Shown piece after piece: positions 1 through 8,542 of a stretch of DNA of 64,000 nt (its first letter is position 1; every line of letters begins with the position of its first letter). Under the pieces are notes generated by a model. The model saw only the letters and a program-made list of their open reading frames with translations, was not told the origin of the DNA and made no database searches. The stretch is from Amycolatopsis saalfeldensis (GTDB taxonomy: Bacteria > Actinomycetota > Actinomycetes > Mycobacteriales > Pseudonocardiaceae), in contig NZ_FOEF01000013.1 in assembly GCF_900110575.1 (NCBI RefSeq), forward strand, positions 124,001 through 188,000, in the 5' to 3' direction. A program made the translations under genes and the position numbers.

Positions 1-205
1 TGTCGACGACCAGGCCGCCGGCGTTCTGCGCGGGGTCGCCGTACGAGCGGCCGAGGCCGCGCGCGATGACCCCGCGGGGGCCGGCCGAGGCGACCGCCTT
101 GGCGATGGCGTCGACGTCGCGCGTGGTCAGGACGTCGGCGACGGTCCCGGCGGTGCGGCCCCAACCGGTGAGCGTGCGACGCTGTGTCTCGGGTGAATGG
201 GTCAC
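1..205 (-). CDS. dprE1: DprE1, decaprenylphosphoryl-beta-D-ribose oxidase (N-terminal part)
   Basis: FAD-dependent oxidase subunit of the epimerase that turns decaprenylphosphoryl ribose into the arabinose donor for arabinan synthesis. Only the first 68 codons lie in the window; the gene runs off the left edge. The visible part has LTGWGRTA near residue 12 and the FAD-loop motif RGLGRSYGDPAQNAGG at about residues 49-64, typical of DprE1. Start is GTG at 205. It is divergent from the GtrA gene, as a DprE1-GtrA pairing (Rv3790/Rv3789) is known in mycobacteria. A -10-like TATACC lies only about 8 bases before the start, so the mRNA may be leaderless. Confidence 0.85.
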   Translation of the reverse strand, partial: MTHSPETQRRTLTGWGRTAGTVADVLTTRDVDAIAKAVASAGPRGVIARGLGRSYGDPAQNAGGLVVD

Positions 206-245
206 TCAGCCAGGGTATAGGCACGCCGAATGACGCCCGGAACGT
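206..245 (-). promoter_or_regulatory. Candidate dprE1 promoter
   Basis: Reading leftwards, the hexamer TATACC occupies 219-214 and a poor -35 candidate (TTCCGG) sits near 242-237. Predicted transcription would start at about 207, two bases before the GTG, which implies a leaderless or near-leaderless transcript, common in actinobacteria. The divergent gtrA promoter must share 206-363. Confidence 0.35.
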
Positions 246-363
246 GGCGTGCAAGTGGCCGCTTCTACACTTTGCGAATCAAGGCACAAGCGTCCGAGCG
301 TCAAAGTCGACACGGACTTGGACATCCAAAGACAACGACGCACCAAGCCGACGAGGTATTCCA

Positions 364-831
364 GTGGTGGCTACAGAACCGCAGAGCGAGACGACGGTGC
401 CGGCACCGTCGGGCCCCGGTCTGCTCGGGCAGCTCATCCGCTTCGGCCTGATCGGCGGCTTCTGCGCCCTCCTGGACCTGGGCACGTACTCGCTGCTCAG
501 AGCCATCGGCATGGACGCCGTCCCCTGGGTCACCGTCGCCCGCGCGATCAGCTTCATCGTGGGCACGACCACGGCGTTCTTCCTCAACCGCCGGTTCACC
601 TTCTCCGGCGGCCGCCGCGAGGGCGGCACGCAGGTCGGCAGCTTCGTGCTGCTGTACGCGGTGACGTTCTTCGTCGCCGTGGGGATGAACCAGTGGATGC
701 TGCACCTGCTTCCGGAGTCGGCGTGGAAGGCCACGCTCGGCTGGGTCGTGTCACAGGCGACGGCGACCGTGATCAATTTCGTCATGCTCAAGTGGGTCGT
801 GTTTCGTGAGCGGCCGGTAAAGGAGAACTGA
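364..831 (+). CDS. GtrA-family membrane protein
   Basis: Small polytopic membrane protein of the GtrA family (155 aa), implicated in moving polyprenyl-linked sugars across the membrane; the M. tuberculosis neighbour of DprE1, Rv3789, belongs to this family. Four hydrophobic segments are visible after an about 20-residue polar N-terminus: near LIRFGLIGGFCALLDLG, then AISFIVGTTTAFFLNRRFTF (the family signature with basic NRRFTF), SFVLLYAVTFFVAV and VVSQATATVINFVMLKWVVF. I chose GTG 364 (or GTG 367) because GAGG at 353-356 is correctly spaced; the open frame extends upstream to 184 but that part is low-complexity and would overlap the promoter. Only five bases separate it from glfT2, so the two are probably co-transcribed. 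Confidence 0.85.
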   Translation: MVATEPQSETTVPAPSGPGLLGQLIRFGLIGGFCALLDLGTYSLLRAIGMDAVPWVTVARAISFIVGTTTAFFLNRRFTFSGGRREGGTQVGSFVLLYAVTFFVAVGMNQWMLHLLPESAWKATLGWVVSQATATVINFVMLKWVVFRERPVKEN

Positions 832-836
832 GTTCT

Positions 837-2747
837 ATGCCCGGTAAAGCAGCCCCGGTCGCCGAGGCGGCCCCCGCAGGCGAGACCCGGTTCGCGGAGC
901 ACGCACCCGAAGGCCGGCTGACGGCCCAGCGCGGCCTGTACGCCGGTCCCGCGCCGATCGTCAGCAAGGACCTCTACGCCGAGCTCGAGTGGGGCTCCGC
1001 GGTGCGGGACCGCGCGGGGATCACCGTCGAACCGTCGTCCAAGGTCTCCGGGAACACCTACTTCGGCCGCTTCCCGGCCAGCTACTGGCAGCGCTGGACG
1101 TCGGTGACCGAGGTCTCCGTCGAGGCGCTGGTGACCGGCGACGGGCTGCTGACCGTCGGCGCGTCCGACCTCGAGGGTGACGCCCGGGTGGCGAACGCCG
1201 AGGTCGTCACCGGCGCCAAGGCCAAGAAGGTGACGCTGAGCGCGAAGCTGGACAAGTTCCACGACGGCGGCGCCCTGTGGCTCGACCTGGAGACCGAGGG
1301 CGGCCAGACGCTGCGCGTCGAGCAGGTCCGCTGGACGGTCGATGCCCCGGAGAAGATCCGCCCGACCGCCGTCACCATCTGCACCATGAACCGCGCCGAC
1401 GACTGCCTGAAGAACCTGCAGGCGCTCGCCGCGGACGTGTCGTCGCTGGACACGCTCGACGCCATCTACGTCGCCGACCAGGGCACCGACCTGGTCGAGT
1501 CGCGGGACGGCTTCGCGCAGGTCGCGAAGGACCTCGGCGACAAGCTGCACTACATCAAGCAGCCGAACCTCGGCGGTGCCGGCGGCTTCACCCGCGGCCT
1601 GTTCGAGGTGGCCGGCCACACCGCCACCGAGCACGCGAACGTCCTGTTCATGGACGACGACGTGCTGCTGGAGCCGGACCTGGTCGTGCGGATGACCGCG
1701 TTCTCCAACCGCGCGGCCAACCCGGTCATCGTCGGCGGCCAGATGCTGAACCTGCTGCACCCGAACCAGCTGCACGTCGGCGCGGAGTACGCCCGGCTGA
1801 ACACGCTGGAGCCGGGCCAGCCGGTGCAGCACTCGCTGTCCACGGCGGACCTGCTGGGCGTCGACGAGGACAGCCTCAAGCCCAACCGCCAGGAGCGCCG
1901 CCTCGACGCCGGGTACAACGGCTGGTGGTCGTGCCTGATCCCGTACGAGGTGGTCAAGGCCATCGGCTACCCGCTGCCGTTCTTCTTCCAGTGGGACGAC
2001 GCCGAGTACTCCTACCGGGCCCGCGAGTACGGCTTCCCGACCGTCACGCTGCCGGGCGCCGGCGTGTGGCACGCGGACTTCCACTGGAAGGACTGGGACG
2101 AGTGGCACCGGTACTTCAACCTGCGCAACTCGATCATCACCGCCGCGCTGCACTCGCCGTTCAACCTGAACCTGCTCTCGCGCGTGCTGCTCGCGCAGCT
2201 GGTCCGCTACCTGCTGGGCATGCAGTACGGCCTTTCGGCCACGCTGATCAAGGCCGTCGAGGACTTCCTCGAGGGGCCGGAGGTCCTGCGTGACGGCGGC
2301 GTCGCGGCGATGAAGGAGATCCGCCGGATCCGCGAGCAGTACCCGGAGACCAAGCGGCACAAGGCGACCGACGTCCCGGGCATCGCGTCCAACGACATCG
2401 GCATCATCAACAGCGCGCCGCGGCCCAGCATGCAGCGGCTCGTGCTGATCAAGCGCGTGCTCGACCGCGTGCTCGGCCGCAGCCGCTTCGGCCTCGGCGC
2501 GGTGCCGATCGACGAGGCGCACTGGTGGCACATCGCGCTGTTCGACACGGCCGTGGTCACGGACGCTTCGCAGGAGGGCGTGCGTGTGCGCACGTACGAC
2601 AAGGTGAAGATGTTCGAACTCGCCAAGCGCGGCGCGAAGACGATCCAGCGGCTGCGCAAGGAAGGCGCGGGCGTGCAGGAGCAGTACAAGCGCGCCATGC
2701 CCGAGCTGACCTCGCGGGACAACTGGAAGCGGCTCTACGAGCTGTAA
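837..2747 (+). CDS. glfT2: GlfT2, bifunctional galactofuranosyltransferase
   Basis: Polymerising UDP-galactofuranosyltransferase that extends the galactan of arabinogalactan with alternating beta-1,5/1,6 links at the inner membrane face. The length (636 aa) matches mycobacterial GlfT2. An N-terminal beta-sandwich of about 170 residues precedes the GT-A domain, which begins at PTAVTICTMNRADDCLKN. The metal-binding DDD is at residues 273-275, the acceptor-site WDDAE at about 386-390, and GVWHADFHWKDWDEWHRYF follows with the family histidine and tryptophans. It lies directly behind the GtrA gene and is followed by a strong hairpin terminator. The product of glfT1 at 6.8 kb should prime the same polymer. 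Confidence 0.93.
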   Translation: MPGKAAPVAEAAPAGETRFAEHAPEGRLTAQRGLYAGPAPIVSKDLYAELEWGSAVRDRAGITVEPSSKVSGNTYFGRFPASYWQRWTSVTEVSVEALVTGDGLLTVGASDLEGDARVANAEVVTGAKAKKVTLSAKLDKFHDGGALWLDLETEGGQTLRVEQVRWTVDAPEKIRPTAVTICTMNRADDCLKNLQALAADVSSLDTLDAIYVADQGTDLVESRDGFAQVAKDLGDKLHYIKQPNLGGAGGFTRGLFEVAGHTATEHANVLFMDDDVLLEPDLVVRMTAFSNRAANPVIVGGQMLNLLHPNQLHVGAEYARLNTLEPGQPVQHSLSTADLLGVDEDSLKPNRQERRLDAGYNGWWSCLIPYEVVKAIGYPLPFFFQWDDAEYSYRAREYGFPTVTLPGAGVWHADFHWKDWDEWHRYFNLRNSIITAALHSPFNLNLLSRVLLAQLVRYLLGMQYGLSATLIKAVEDFLEGPEVLRDGGVAAMKEIRRIREQYPETKRHKATDVPGIASNDIGIINSAPRPSMQRLVLIKRVLDRVLGRSRFGLGAVPIDEAHWWHIALFDTAVVTDASQEGVRVRTYDKVKMFELAKRGAKTIQRLRKEGAGVQEQYKRAMPELTSRDNWKRLYEL

Positions 2748-2759
2748 CCAAGCCCGTCG

Positions 2760-2794
2760 CTGAAGGACACCCGCCGCTCGTGGGTGGCCTTCAG
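2760..2794 (+). terminator. Intrinsic terminator after glfT2
   Basis: Inverted repeat with 13-bp arms (CTGAAGGACACCC / GGGTGGCCTTCAG, one mismatch) around a 9-base loop, 12 bases after the glfT2 stop. No long T-run, as usual in high-GC actinobacteria. It argues against the earlier GTG (2794) as start of the next gene. Confidence 0.75.
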
Positions 2795-2838
2795 TGCGTT
2801 CCGGCCGGGTTCACGAGACTTTCGGTAGCTTGATTCCT

Positions 2839-3849
2839 GTGACGGATCTGGTGGCCGAAGCCCGCGCCCTCGCCGACGACCTGCTGTTCCCGGCCGCGGC
2901 CGAGGTGGACCGGACGGGCGTCGTGCCGCGCTCGCATTTCGACGCGCTCGCCGCGGCGGGCCTCTACGGTGTGGCCGCTCCCGCCGCGGCCGGTGGCCCC
3001 GGTCTTTCGCTGGCCGAGCTGGTCGCGGTGATCGAGGCGCTCGCCAGTGGCTGCCTGAGCACGACGTTCACCTGGATCCAGCACCACGCCCTCGTCGTCG
3101 GCCTGGCCGGGACCTCGAACGCGGGGCTGCGCGCGAAGTACCTGCCCGCCCTGATCTCGGGCGACCTGCGCGCGGGCGTCGCCTACACCGGGGTGATCCC
3201 GACGCCGCCGCGCGTCCGCGCCGAGCCCGTCGACGGCGGCTATCGCTTCGACGGCGAAGCGCCCTTCGTCAGCGGCTGGGGCGGCATCGACCTGTTGCAG
3301 CTCTCCGGCCGTGACGGCGACACGGTGGTCAGCGTCGTGGTGGAGCCGGTGCCCGACCCGAGCGTGACCGCGCACCCGCTGGACCTGACGGCCGCCCAGG
3401 GCACGGCGACGGTCCGGCTCGACCTGGACGGCTACTTCGTCCCCGCGGACCGCGTGTTCGCCGAACAGCCGTACGCCGAGTTCGTCGGGAGCAAGACCTT
3501 CGCCTCGCGCCTCAGCGGCTGCGTGGCCCTGGGCCTGGCCGAACGCTGCGCCCGCCTGCTCGTGGACGCGGGCGAGGACCAGGCCGCGGAGGCGTTGCGC
3601 GCCGAGCAGCAGCTGGTCCGCACTCGCCTCGACGCCGCCCTCACCGACCCGCCGGCCCTCCCGGCCGCCCGCGCCGCGGCGAGCGACCTGGCCTACCGCA
3701 GTGCCGGCGCGCTGGCCGCCGCCACCGGCAGCCGCGCCATCCTCGGCGGATCCCACGCCGCCCGCCTCGTCCGGGAAGCGACGTTCGTGCTGGTGGCCGC
3801 CACCCGTCCGGACATCCGGGCGGAGCTGATCGGGCTCACGCTCCGGTAG
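2839..3849 (+). CDS. Acyl-CoA dehydrogenase-family protein
   Basis: Acyl-CoA dehydrogenase-like flavoprotein (336 aa). The N-terminal helical domain begins ARALADDLLFPAAAEVDRTG, followed by the family pattern of a LAAAGLYGVAAPAAAGG segment and a middle beta-domain with FVSGWGGIDLL. The C-terminal helices contain the AILGGSHAARLVREATF region equivalent to the substrate-binding end of the family. It is shorter than the usual 380 aa, and the catalytic glutamate cannot be placed confidently. I prefer GTG 2839 because the upstream GTG at 2794 overlaps the glfT2 terminator. Substrate unknown. Confidence 0.75.
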   Translation: MTDLVAEARALADDLLFPAAAEVDRTGVVPRSHFDALAAAGLYGVAAPAAAGGPGLSLAELVAVIEALASGCLSTTFTWIQHHALVVGLAGTSNAGLRAKYLPALISGDLRAGVAYTGVIPTPPRVRAEPVDGGYRFDGEAPFVSGWGGIDLLQLSGRDGDTVVSVVVEPVPDPSVTAHPLDLTAAQGTATVRLDLDGYFVPADRVFAEQPYAEFVGSKTFASRLSGCVALGLAERCARLLVDAGEDQAAEALRAEQQLVRTRLDAALTDPPALPAARAAASDLAYRSAGALAAATGSRAILGGSHAARLVREATFVLVAATRPDIRAELIGLTLR

Positions 3850-3856
3850 CGACGCG

Positions 3857-4099
3857 TCACCCGGTCAGGCCGAACCGGCTCTTGCGGCTGAGGTCGTCGA
3901 TGTACGCGGCGGCGACGTGGGCGAAGTTCACCGACACCGTGTTGCCGTCCTTCGTCTGTACAGAGTGGACGCCGCCGTGCTTGAGCAGGTCGGGGATCTT
4001 TTCTTGCACGGCAACGGATTCCTCGGCCGCCAGCGGGAACAGCAGCGGCTCGCCGCCGGCGGCGAGGTGGAGGACGAGCGCGGACTTGGGATCTGCCAT
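3857..4099 (-). CDS. Hypothetical protein (80 aa)
   Basis: Small soluble protein with no signal peptide; I do not recognise a named domain. It reads as a compact alpha/beta fold: LVLHLAAGGEPLLFPLAAEE, then an amphipathic VAVQEKIPDLLKHGG and VQTKDGNTVSVNFAHVAAAYIDD. Codon use is normal for the genome, with strong G/C third positions. It is convergent with the preceding acyl-CoA dehydrogenase gene (7-base gap) and divergent from the EspG-like gene. An in-frame ATG three codons upstream (4108) is an alternative start. A nucleic-acid or ESX-accessory role is possible from context but not shown. Confidence 0.6.
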   Translation of the reverse strand: MADPKSALVLHLAAGGEPLLFPLAAEESVAVQEKIPDLLKHGGVHSVQTKDGNTVSVNFAHVAAAYIDDLSRKSRFGLTG

Positions 4100-4237
4100 A
4101 CCCCCCATGGCACCAGCGTGTGATCACGGCGGCAAGCGGGTTCGCTGAGGGCAGAGCAGTTGACCGTCGGCCTGCAGCATGGAGCGGGCGTCGGATACGG
4201 TTCCCCTCGCAATCGGACCGAGGGCAAGGGATGGGCG

Positions 4238-4996
4238 ATGCCGTATTCGTTCTCGCTGTCGCTGGCGGCGGTGGACCTCCTGCTCGAACAGCTTTCGCTC
4301 GGCCGGGCGCCGGTGCCGTTCGTGGTCCCGCACGTGGGCACCACCACCGAGCAGCGGCAGCAGGTCCGCGAGGCCGTGCACCGCGACCTCGACAGCCGGG
4401 GCCTGATCCGCCGCGGCCGCCTGGACGACGACGTCGAGCTGGCGCTGGCGACGTTCGCCCGCTCCGACCTCGCCGTGACCGCGGCAGCCAAGCTGGACGA
4501 TGAGCAGCTCTTCGCCCGCGTGGCGACAAACGGCGCGTACGCGGTGCTCGTCAAGCGAGACGGCAACCTGCTCGTCTTCGAAGAGACCCGTCCGACGGGC
4601 ATCGTCCCCGCGATCGTCGACCTGCTCCCGCTGACGCCCGCCGCGCCCGGCCAGTCCGTGACCATCTCGCGGCCCGTGAAGCAGGCTCGTCGCAGCGAGG
4701 GATACAACCCGTTCGCGGGCGTCGAAGCGCCGCGCGCGCACAACCCGCAGCTACGCGCCGTCGAGCGGATCTTCGAGAAGCCGCGTACGAGCGTCGGCGA
4801 GTTCACCGTGCACGTCCGGGGCGGCAACGGCCGGGAAACGACCCTCCCGTCGCTCGCCTGGTTCGACACCGAGGCCGGCCGCTACCTGCTCAGCACCCGC
4901 AACGCCGACGACGGCCAGCGCTGGCTCACCTACGCCCCGGCCGACAACGCGCGCCTCGCCCAGCAGCTGTATACGCAGCTCGAGGGCTATTCCTGA
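4238..4996 (+). CDS. EspG-family ESX (type VII) secretion-associated protein
   Basis: EspG proteins are cytosolic chaperones that bind PE/PPE-type substrates of ESX secretion systems. The 252-aa product starts with FSLSLAAVDLLLEQLSLG and has the family layout: an N-terminal helical-hairpin/sheet unit, the central DLAVTAAAKLDDEQLFARVA and YAVLVKRDGNLLVFEETR strands, and a C-terminal RYLLSTRNADDGQRWLTYAP segment. ATG 4238 follows a purine-rich AGGGCAAGGGA stretch; the open frame continues to 4160 without a better start. The two following genes encode ESX-type secreted proteins, so this is probably their chaperone. Confidence 0.8.
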   Translation: MPYSFSLSLAAVDLLLEQLSLGRAPVPFVVPHVGTTTEQRQQVREAVHRDLDSRGLIRRGRLDDDVELALATFARSDLAVTAAAKLDDEQLFARVATNGAYAVLVKRDGNLLVFEETRPTGIVPAIVDLLPLTPAAPGQSVTISRPVKQARRSEGYNPFAGVEAPRAHNPQLRAVERIFEKPRTSVGEFTVHVRGGNGRETTLPSLAWFDTEAGRYLLSTRNADDGQRWLTYAPADNARLAQQLYTQLEGYS

Positions 4997-5037
4997 AACG
5001 GCTGACCCGGGCGGCGAAGGTCAGTAGACTGCCGGTC

Positions 5038-5472
5038 ATGAGCTCTGTGGCGGACCCTGGACAGGCGACCAACGCACTCGCGGCCGGCGGGTTGAACTCG
5101 CAGACGATCACGGCCGTCACGGCCGAGACCACGAAACTGGTGGACGCCGCGAAGTCCGGCGGGTTCACCATCTCGGGCGAGGCGCTCGGCGACCTGCGCA
5201 AGGCGCTGACCGACATGGCCACCCGGCTGGACCACATGAAGGCGGAGACGCAGATCCTCGCCTCGGCGCCGCAGCTGGGCAGCCACCCGTACGGCCACAC
5301 AGTCGCCGCGCACGACCAGAAGGGCGGCGCCGACGCCACCGGCTCGGCCACCGTGGTGCTGGAGCAGTTCGGCCAGGTGCTCAAGGACGCCGACGAGGCG
5401 CTCGCCCGCGCCGCCGGCGTCTACACCGACAACGAGGGCCAGGCCTTCGACGCCTCGAAGACCCGGCACTGA
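5038..5472 (+). CDS. ESX/type VII secretion-associated small protein (EspC/WXG-like)
   Basis: Helical protein of 144 aa with no classical signal peptide. The C-terminal helix VVLEQFGQVLKDADEALARAA is followed by YTDNE, which fits the YxxxD/E general secretion signal of type VII substrates. The start MSSVADPGQATNAL (ATG 5038) comes about 40 bases after espG. With the WXG/PPE-like gene 47 bases downstream it looks like a substrate pair served by the EspG homologue. No ESX core component (EccB, EccC, EccD, MycP) is present in the window, so the secretion machine must be encoded elsewhere. Confidence 0.7.
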   Translation: MSSVADPGQATNALAAGGLNSQTITAVTAETTKLVDAAKSGGFTISGEALGDLRKALTDMATRLDHMKAETQILASAPQLGSHPYGHTVAAHDQKGGADATGSATVVLEQFGQVLKDADEALARAAGVYTDNEGQAFDASKTRH

Positions 5473-5519
5473 CGGATGCCGAAGCCGCCTGACACCGAAG
5501 CTGCCCGGAGGGAATCCGC

Positions 5520-6758
5520 ATGACCACGAACACCGGCGCCGGGAGCGTGCACTCGACCGCCGCCCACCGCGACCTCGAGTACGTCCACGGGCTGAACCCC
5601 TCCGAGGCCGACTACCTCGGCCACGACCACGAGCAGCTGAAGAGCTTCGTCGAGACGAACCTCGACGCCCGTCAGGTCGCCGACGTCTCCACCGCGTACC
5701 TCGACCTGCACAAGGCCTTCGAGGACTTCGCCACGCAAATGAACGAGGCCGTCGCCAAGTCGAAGGGCTCCTGGGAGGGCGAGGCGGCGACGAACGCGCA
5801 GGCCTACTTCGGCAGCCTCGGCAAGTGGGCCGACGTCAACTCGCAGAACGCGAAGCTCGCGTCGGAGACCATCGGCGACCAGGGCACGGCGGCGCAGAAC
5901 GCCAAGAACGCGATGACCGAGCCCGTCCCGTTCAACTGGGACGAGGAGTTCGACTCCTGGGCCACGGCGAACCCGCTCACCATGGGCGACACCATCGACA
6001 AGTCGCTGCAGAAGCAGCAGGACAGCCGGTCCGCGCACGAGCAGGCCGCCGAGACGATGTCCGGCTACGACAAGTCGCTTTACGCGGCGGCGTCCAAGCA
6101 GCCGGTGTTCGCCGAGCCGCCGAAGTTCGGCGTCAGCGGCTCCGCGAAGCCCGACGTCGTCCTGCCGTCGGGCAACGTTTCGGTCGACCAGCACCACGGC
6201 ACCGGCGGCGACACGGGCAGCAGCGTGAGCATCCCGGGCGGCGGTGCGGCCGCCGGCCACGCCGCCGCGACGGCCAGCGGGCCCGGCCAGATGACGGGCT
6301 CCGGCCACCTGCCGGTCGCGGACGGCACCACCACGGCCAGCGCCGCCCCCGCGGCCGGCCAGCAGCAGGGCGGCAACCAGGGCGGGTCCTCGGCCGCCGG
6401 CATGGGCGCGATGCCGATGGGCGGCATGGGCGGCGGCGGTGGCTTCGGCGGCGAGTCGGAGCACGAGACCAAGGTCGGCCGCGGCGGCGGCTCCTTCGGC
6501 CCCGGCCAGGGCGTCTCGGAGACCAATCCGGGCGCCGGCTCGGGCGGCGCGGCCCGGCCGGGCGGCATGGGTGCCGCCGAAGCGGCCGCGGGCCGTGGCA
6601 TGGGCGGCGCCCCCGGCCGTCCCGGCGGCATGGGCGCGGCGGACTGGCGCAGCGAGGGCGACGACGATCGGGACGGTTCGGCGTTCCTCGAGGAGAGCGA
6701 CCCGGACGACCTCTTCGGCTCCGGTCTGCGCAGCGCGCCGCCGGTCATCGGCGAGTAA
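5520..6758 (+). CDS. WXG/PPE-like type VII secretion substrate with Gly-rich tail
   Basis: 412-aa protein. The first about 200 residues are helical and carry a WXG turn in KSKGSWEGEAATNAQAYFG (about residues 80-98). The rest is a Gly/Ala/Met/Pro-rich low-complexity stretch, ending in an acidic tail with DPDDLFG and APPVIGE, a terminus familiar from PPE-domain proteins of Pseudonocardiaceae. RBS GGAGG is well placed before ATG 5520. It is third in the espG cluster and closed by a perfect terminator. Expected to be exported or cell-surface; its function is unknown. Confidence 0.75.
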   Translation: MTTNTGAGSVHSTAAHRDLEYVHGLNPSEADYLGHDHEQLKSFVETNLDARQVADVSTAYLDLHKAFEDFATQMNEAVAKSKGSWEGEAATNAQAYFGSLGKWADVNSQNAKLASETIGDQGTAAQNAKNAMTEPVPFNWDEEFDSWATANPLTMGDTIDKSLQKQQDSRSAHEQAAETMSGYDKSLYAAASKQPVFAEPPKFGVSGSAKPDVVLPSGNVSVDQHHGTGGDTGSSVSIPGGGAAAGHAAATASGPGQMTGSGHLPVADGTTTASAAPAAGQQQGGNQGGSSAAGMGAMPMGGMGGGGGFGGESEHETKVGRGGGSFGPGQGVSETNPGAGSGGAARPGGMGAAEAAAGRGMGGAPGRPGGMGAADWRSEGDDDRDGSAFLEESDPDDLFGSGLRSAPPVIGE

Positions 6759-6772
6759 CTGCCGGACGTGGA

Positions 6773-6802
6773 AGGCCCCGTCGTTCCGGAACGACGGGGC
6801 CT
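6773..6802. terminator. Bidirectional terminator
   Basis: Perfect inverted repeat with 15-bp arms (AGGCCCCGTCGTTCC and its complement) and almost no loop, placed between the convergent ends of the ESX substrate gene and glfT1. It can stop transcription from both sides. Confidence 0.85.
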
Positions 6803-6815
6803 CGCTGCAAGCGCG

Positions 6816-7727
6816 TCAGTAGCGGTAGAACTTCTCCGCGCGGCCCTGCCGCACCAGCTTGAGCCACTGCAGGAACGCCTTCGGGTCCCGCTTCACGCCC
6901 ACGAAGTACAGCCCGAACCGCAGCACCTCGAGCGCGCCGATCTTGCGCATCCCGGGCTGGGACAGCAGGTAGCCGCGGTTGCGGTAGGTGTAGTAGCGCT
7001 TGACCTCGTTCTCCGGGTCCTGCGCGTGGAACTTGCCGCCCAGCATCGGCTTGAACTCGTCCGAGCCGTCCGGGTGCAGGTAGGTGGTGCGCAGCGAGGT
7101 GCCGAACGGCAGGCCCGAGCGGACCAGCCTGCGGTGCAGCTCCACCTCGTCGCCGCGGAAGAACAGGCGCAGGTCGGGCACGCCGGTGACGTCCAAAGTG
7201 GACGCACGGAACAGCGCGCCGTTCATCAGCGACGCGATGCCGGGCAGGAAGTCCGTGCCCAGCTCGGCCGAGGACCGCTTCCAGGTCAGGCCGCGGCGCA
7301 GCGGGAAGGCCAGCTGGGCCGGCGCGTCGATGTTCGCCACCACGGGCGAAACCTCGGCCAGGCCGCGCTTTTCGGCTTCCTCCAACAGGATCGCGAGCAC
7401 GTTCTCGTCGGCGGGGCGGCCGTCGTCGTCGGCGAGCCAGACCCACTCCGCGCCCATCGACAACGCGTGCAGCATGCCCAGCGCGAACCCGCCGGCGCCA
7501 CCGAGGTTCCGGTGCGAAGGCAGGTACGTGCACGGCAGCGGGTACGACTCGACGACGTCGCGGGCCGGCTGGTCCGGCCCGTTGTCGACCACGACGAGGT
7601 GGTCGACCGGGCGGGTCTGGGCCGCGATGATCTTCAGCGAGTCCGCGAGCAGCTCCCGCCGATGGCGGGTGACCACGACACCGACGACGGCGCCTTCGGG
7701 CAGTTGCTGCGTCTCGCCGGTCATCAC
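6816..7727 (-). CDS. glfT1: GlfT1, galactofuranosyltransferase
   Basis: UDP-Galf:rhamnosyl-GlcNAc-PP-lipid galactofuranosyltransferase that adds the first galactofuranose residues of galactan. Length 303 aa, almost identical to mycobacterial GlfT1 (Rv3782). GT-A fold: VVVTRHRRELL near the N-terminus, LGGAGGFALGM donor-loop motif at about 75-85, DDD metal site at about 100-102, and FFRGDEVELHRRL near 189-201. It is the last gene of a wzm-wzt-glfT1 operon; its start GTG 7727 overlaps the wzt stop by four bases (ATG 7724 is an alternative). The same three-gene order occurs in M. tuberculosis. Confidence 0.93.
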   Translation of the reverse strand: MMTGETQQLPEGAVVGVVVTRHRRELLADSLKIIAAQTRPVDHLVVVDNGPDQPARDVVESYPLPCTYLPSHRNLGGAGGFALGMLHALSMGAEWVWLADDDGRPADENVLAILLEEAEKRGLAEVSPVVANIDAPAQLAFPLRRGLTWKRSSAELGTDFLPGIASLMNGALFRASTLDVTGVPDLRLFFRGDEVELHRRLVRSGLPFGTSLRTTYLHPDGSDEFKPMLGGKFHAQDPENEVKRYYTYRNRGYLLSQPGMRKIGALEVLRFGLYFVGVKRDPKAFLQWLKLVRQGRAEKFYRY

Positions 7728-8539
7728 ACGCCGCCGTTCTTGACCGCCGCGGGCTCGATGCCGAGCCGCTCCAGGCCTTCCTGGCTCATGTTCTCGAACG
7801 GGTCCCGGCCCTTGTACGCGGTCAGCACCTCACGGAGCGAGCCCTGCTGCTTCACGTGGCCCTCGTCCATCCAAATGGCGGTGTCGCACAGCTCCATCAG
7901 GAACTCGTCGGAGTGGTTGGCGAACACCAGGATGCCGGAGCGCTTGACCAGGTCCTTGAGCCGGTCGCGGGCCTTGTTCAGGAACGCCGCGTCGACCGCG
8001 CCGATGCCCTCGTCGAGGATCAGGATCTCGGGGTCGATCGAGGTGACCACACCCAGTGCCAGCCGCACGCGCATGCCGGTGGAGTACGTGCGCAGCGGCA
8101 TCTGCAGGTAGTCGCCGAGCTCGGTGAACTCCGCGATGTCGTCGACCCGCTTCTCCATCTCCTTGGCGCTCATGCCGAGGAACAGGCCGCGGATCAGGAT
8201 GTTCTCGATGCCGGAGATCTCCGGGTCCATGCCGATGCCGAGGTCGAACACCGGCGCGATCCGGCCGGTGATCCGGGACGAGCCGCGCGTGGGCTCGTAG
8301 ATCCCGGCGAGCAGCCGCAGCAGCGTGGACTTGCCCGCGCCGTTGTGGCCGACCAGGCCGACGCGGTCGCCGTCCTTGAGCGAGATCGACACGTCGTGCA
8401 GCGCCTCGATGATCGGCACCTTCTGGTCGGTGCCGATCTTGCCGCCGACCTTGCCGAGCACCCGCTTCTTCATCGACCGCGTCTTGGCGTCGAAGATCGG
8501 GAAGTCGACGTACGCGTTGTGGACGTCAATGCTGACCAT
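7724..8539 (-). CDS. wzt: Wzt/RfbE-type polysaccharide ABC exporter ATPase
   Basis: ATP-binding subunit of the ABC-2 exporter proposed to flip the lipid-linked galactan precursor (homologue of Rv3781, RfbE). 271 aa. Walker A GHNGAGKST at about 64-72, signature region LRTYSTGMRVRLALG, Walker B ILILDEGIGAVD, and the switch histidine in VFANHSDEF. It has no C-terminal carbohydrate-binding extension, unlike the longer O-antigen Wzt proteins. The stop overlaps the start of glfT1, and the permease gene ends three bases upstream, so the three are translationally coupled. Confidence 0.93.
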   Translation of the reverse strand: MVSIDVHNAYVDFPIFDAKTRSMKKRVLGKVGGKIGTDQKVPIIEALHDVSISLKDGDRVGLVGHNGAGKSTLLRLLAGIYEPTRGSSRITGRIAPVFDLGIGMDPEISGIENILIRGLFLGMSAKEMEKRVDDIAEFTELGDYLQMPLRTYSTGMRVRLALGVVTSIDPEILILDEGIGAVDAAFLNKARDRLKDLVKRSGILVFANHSDEFLMELCDTAIWMDEGHVKQQGSLREVLTAYKGRDPFENMSQEGLERLGIEPAAVKNGGV

Positions 8540-8542
8540 GTG

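Noticed and set aside
279..2531. 750-codon minus-strand open frame across dprE1 promoter, gtrA and glfT2
   Set aside because: Arg/Val/Leu-rich antisense shadow of GlfT2, whose own motifs are unambiguous.
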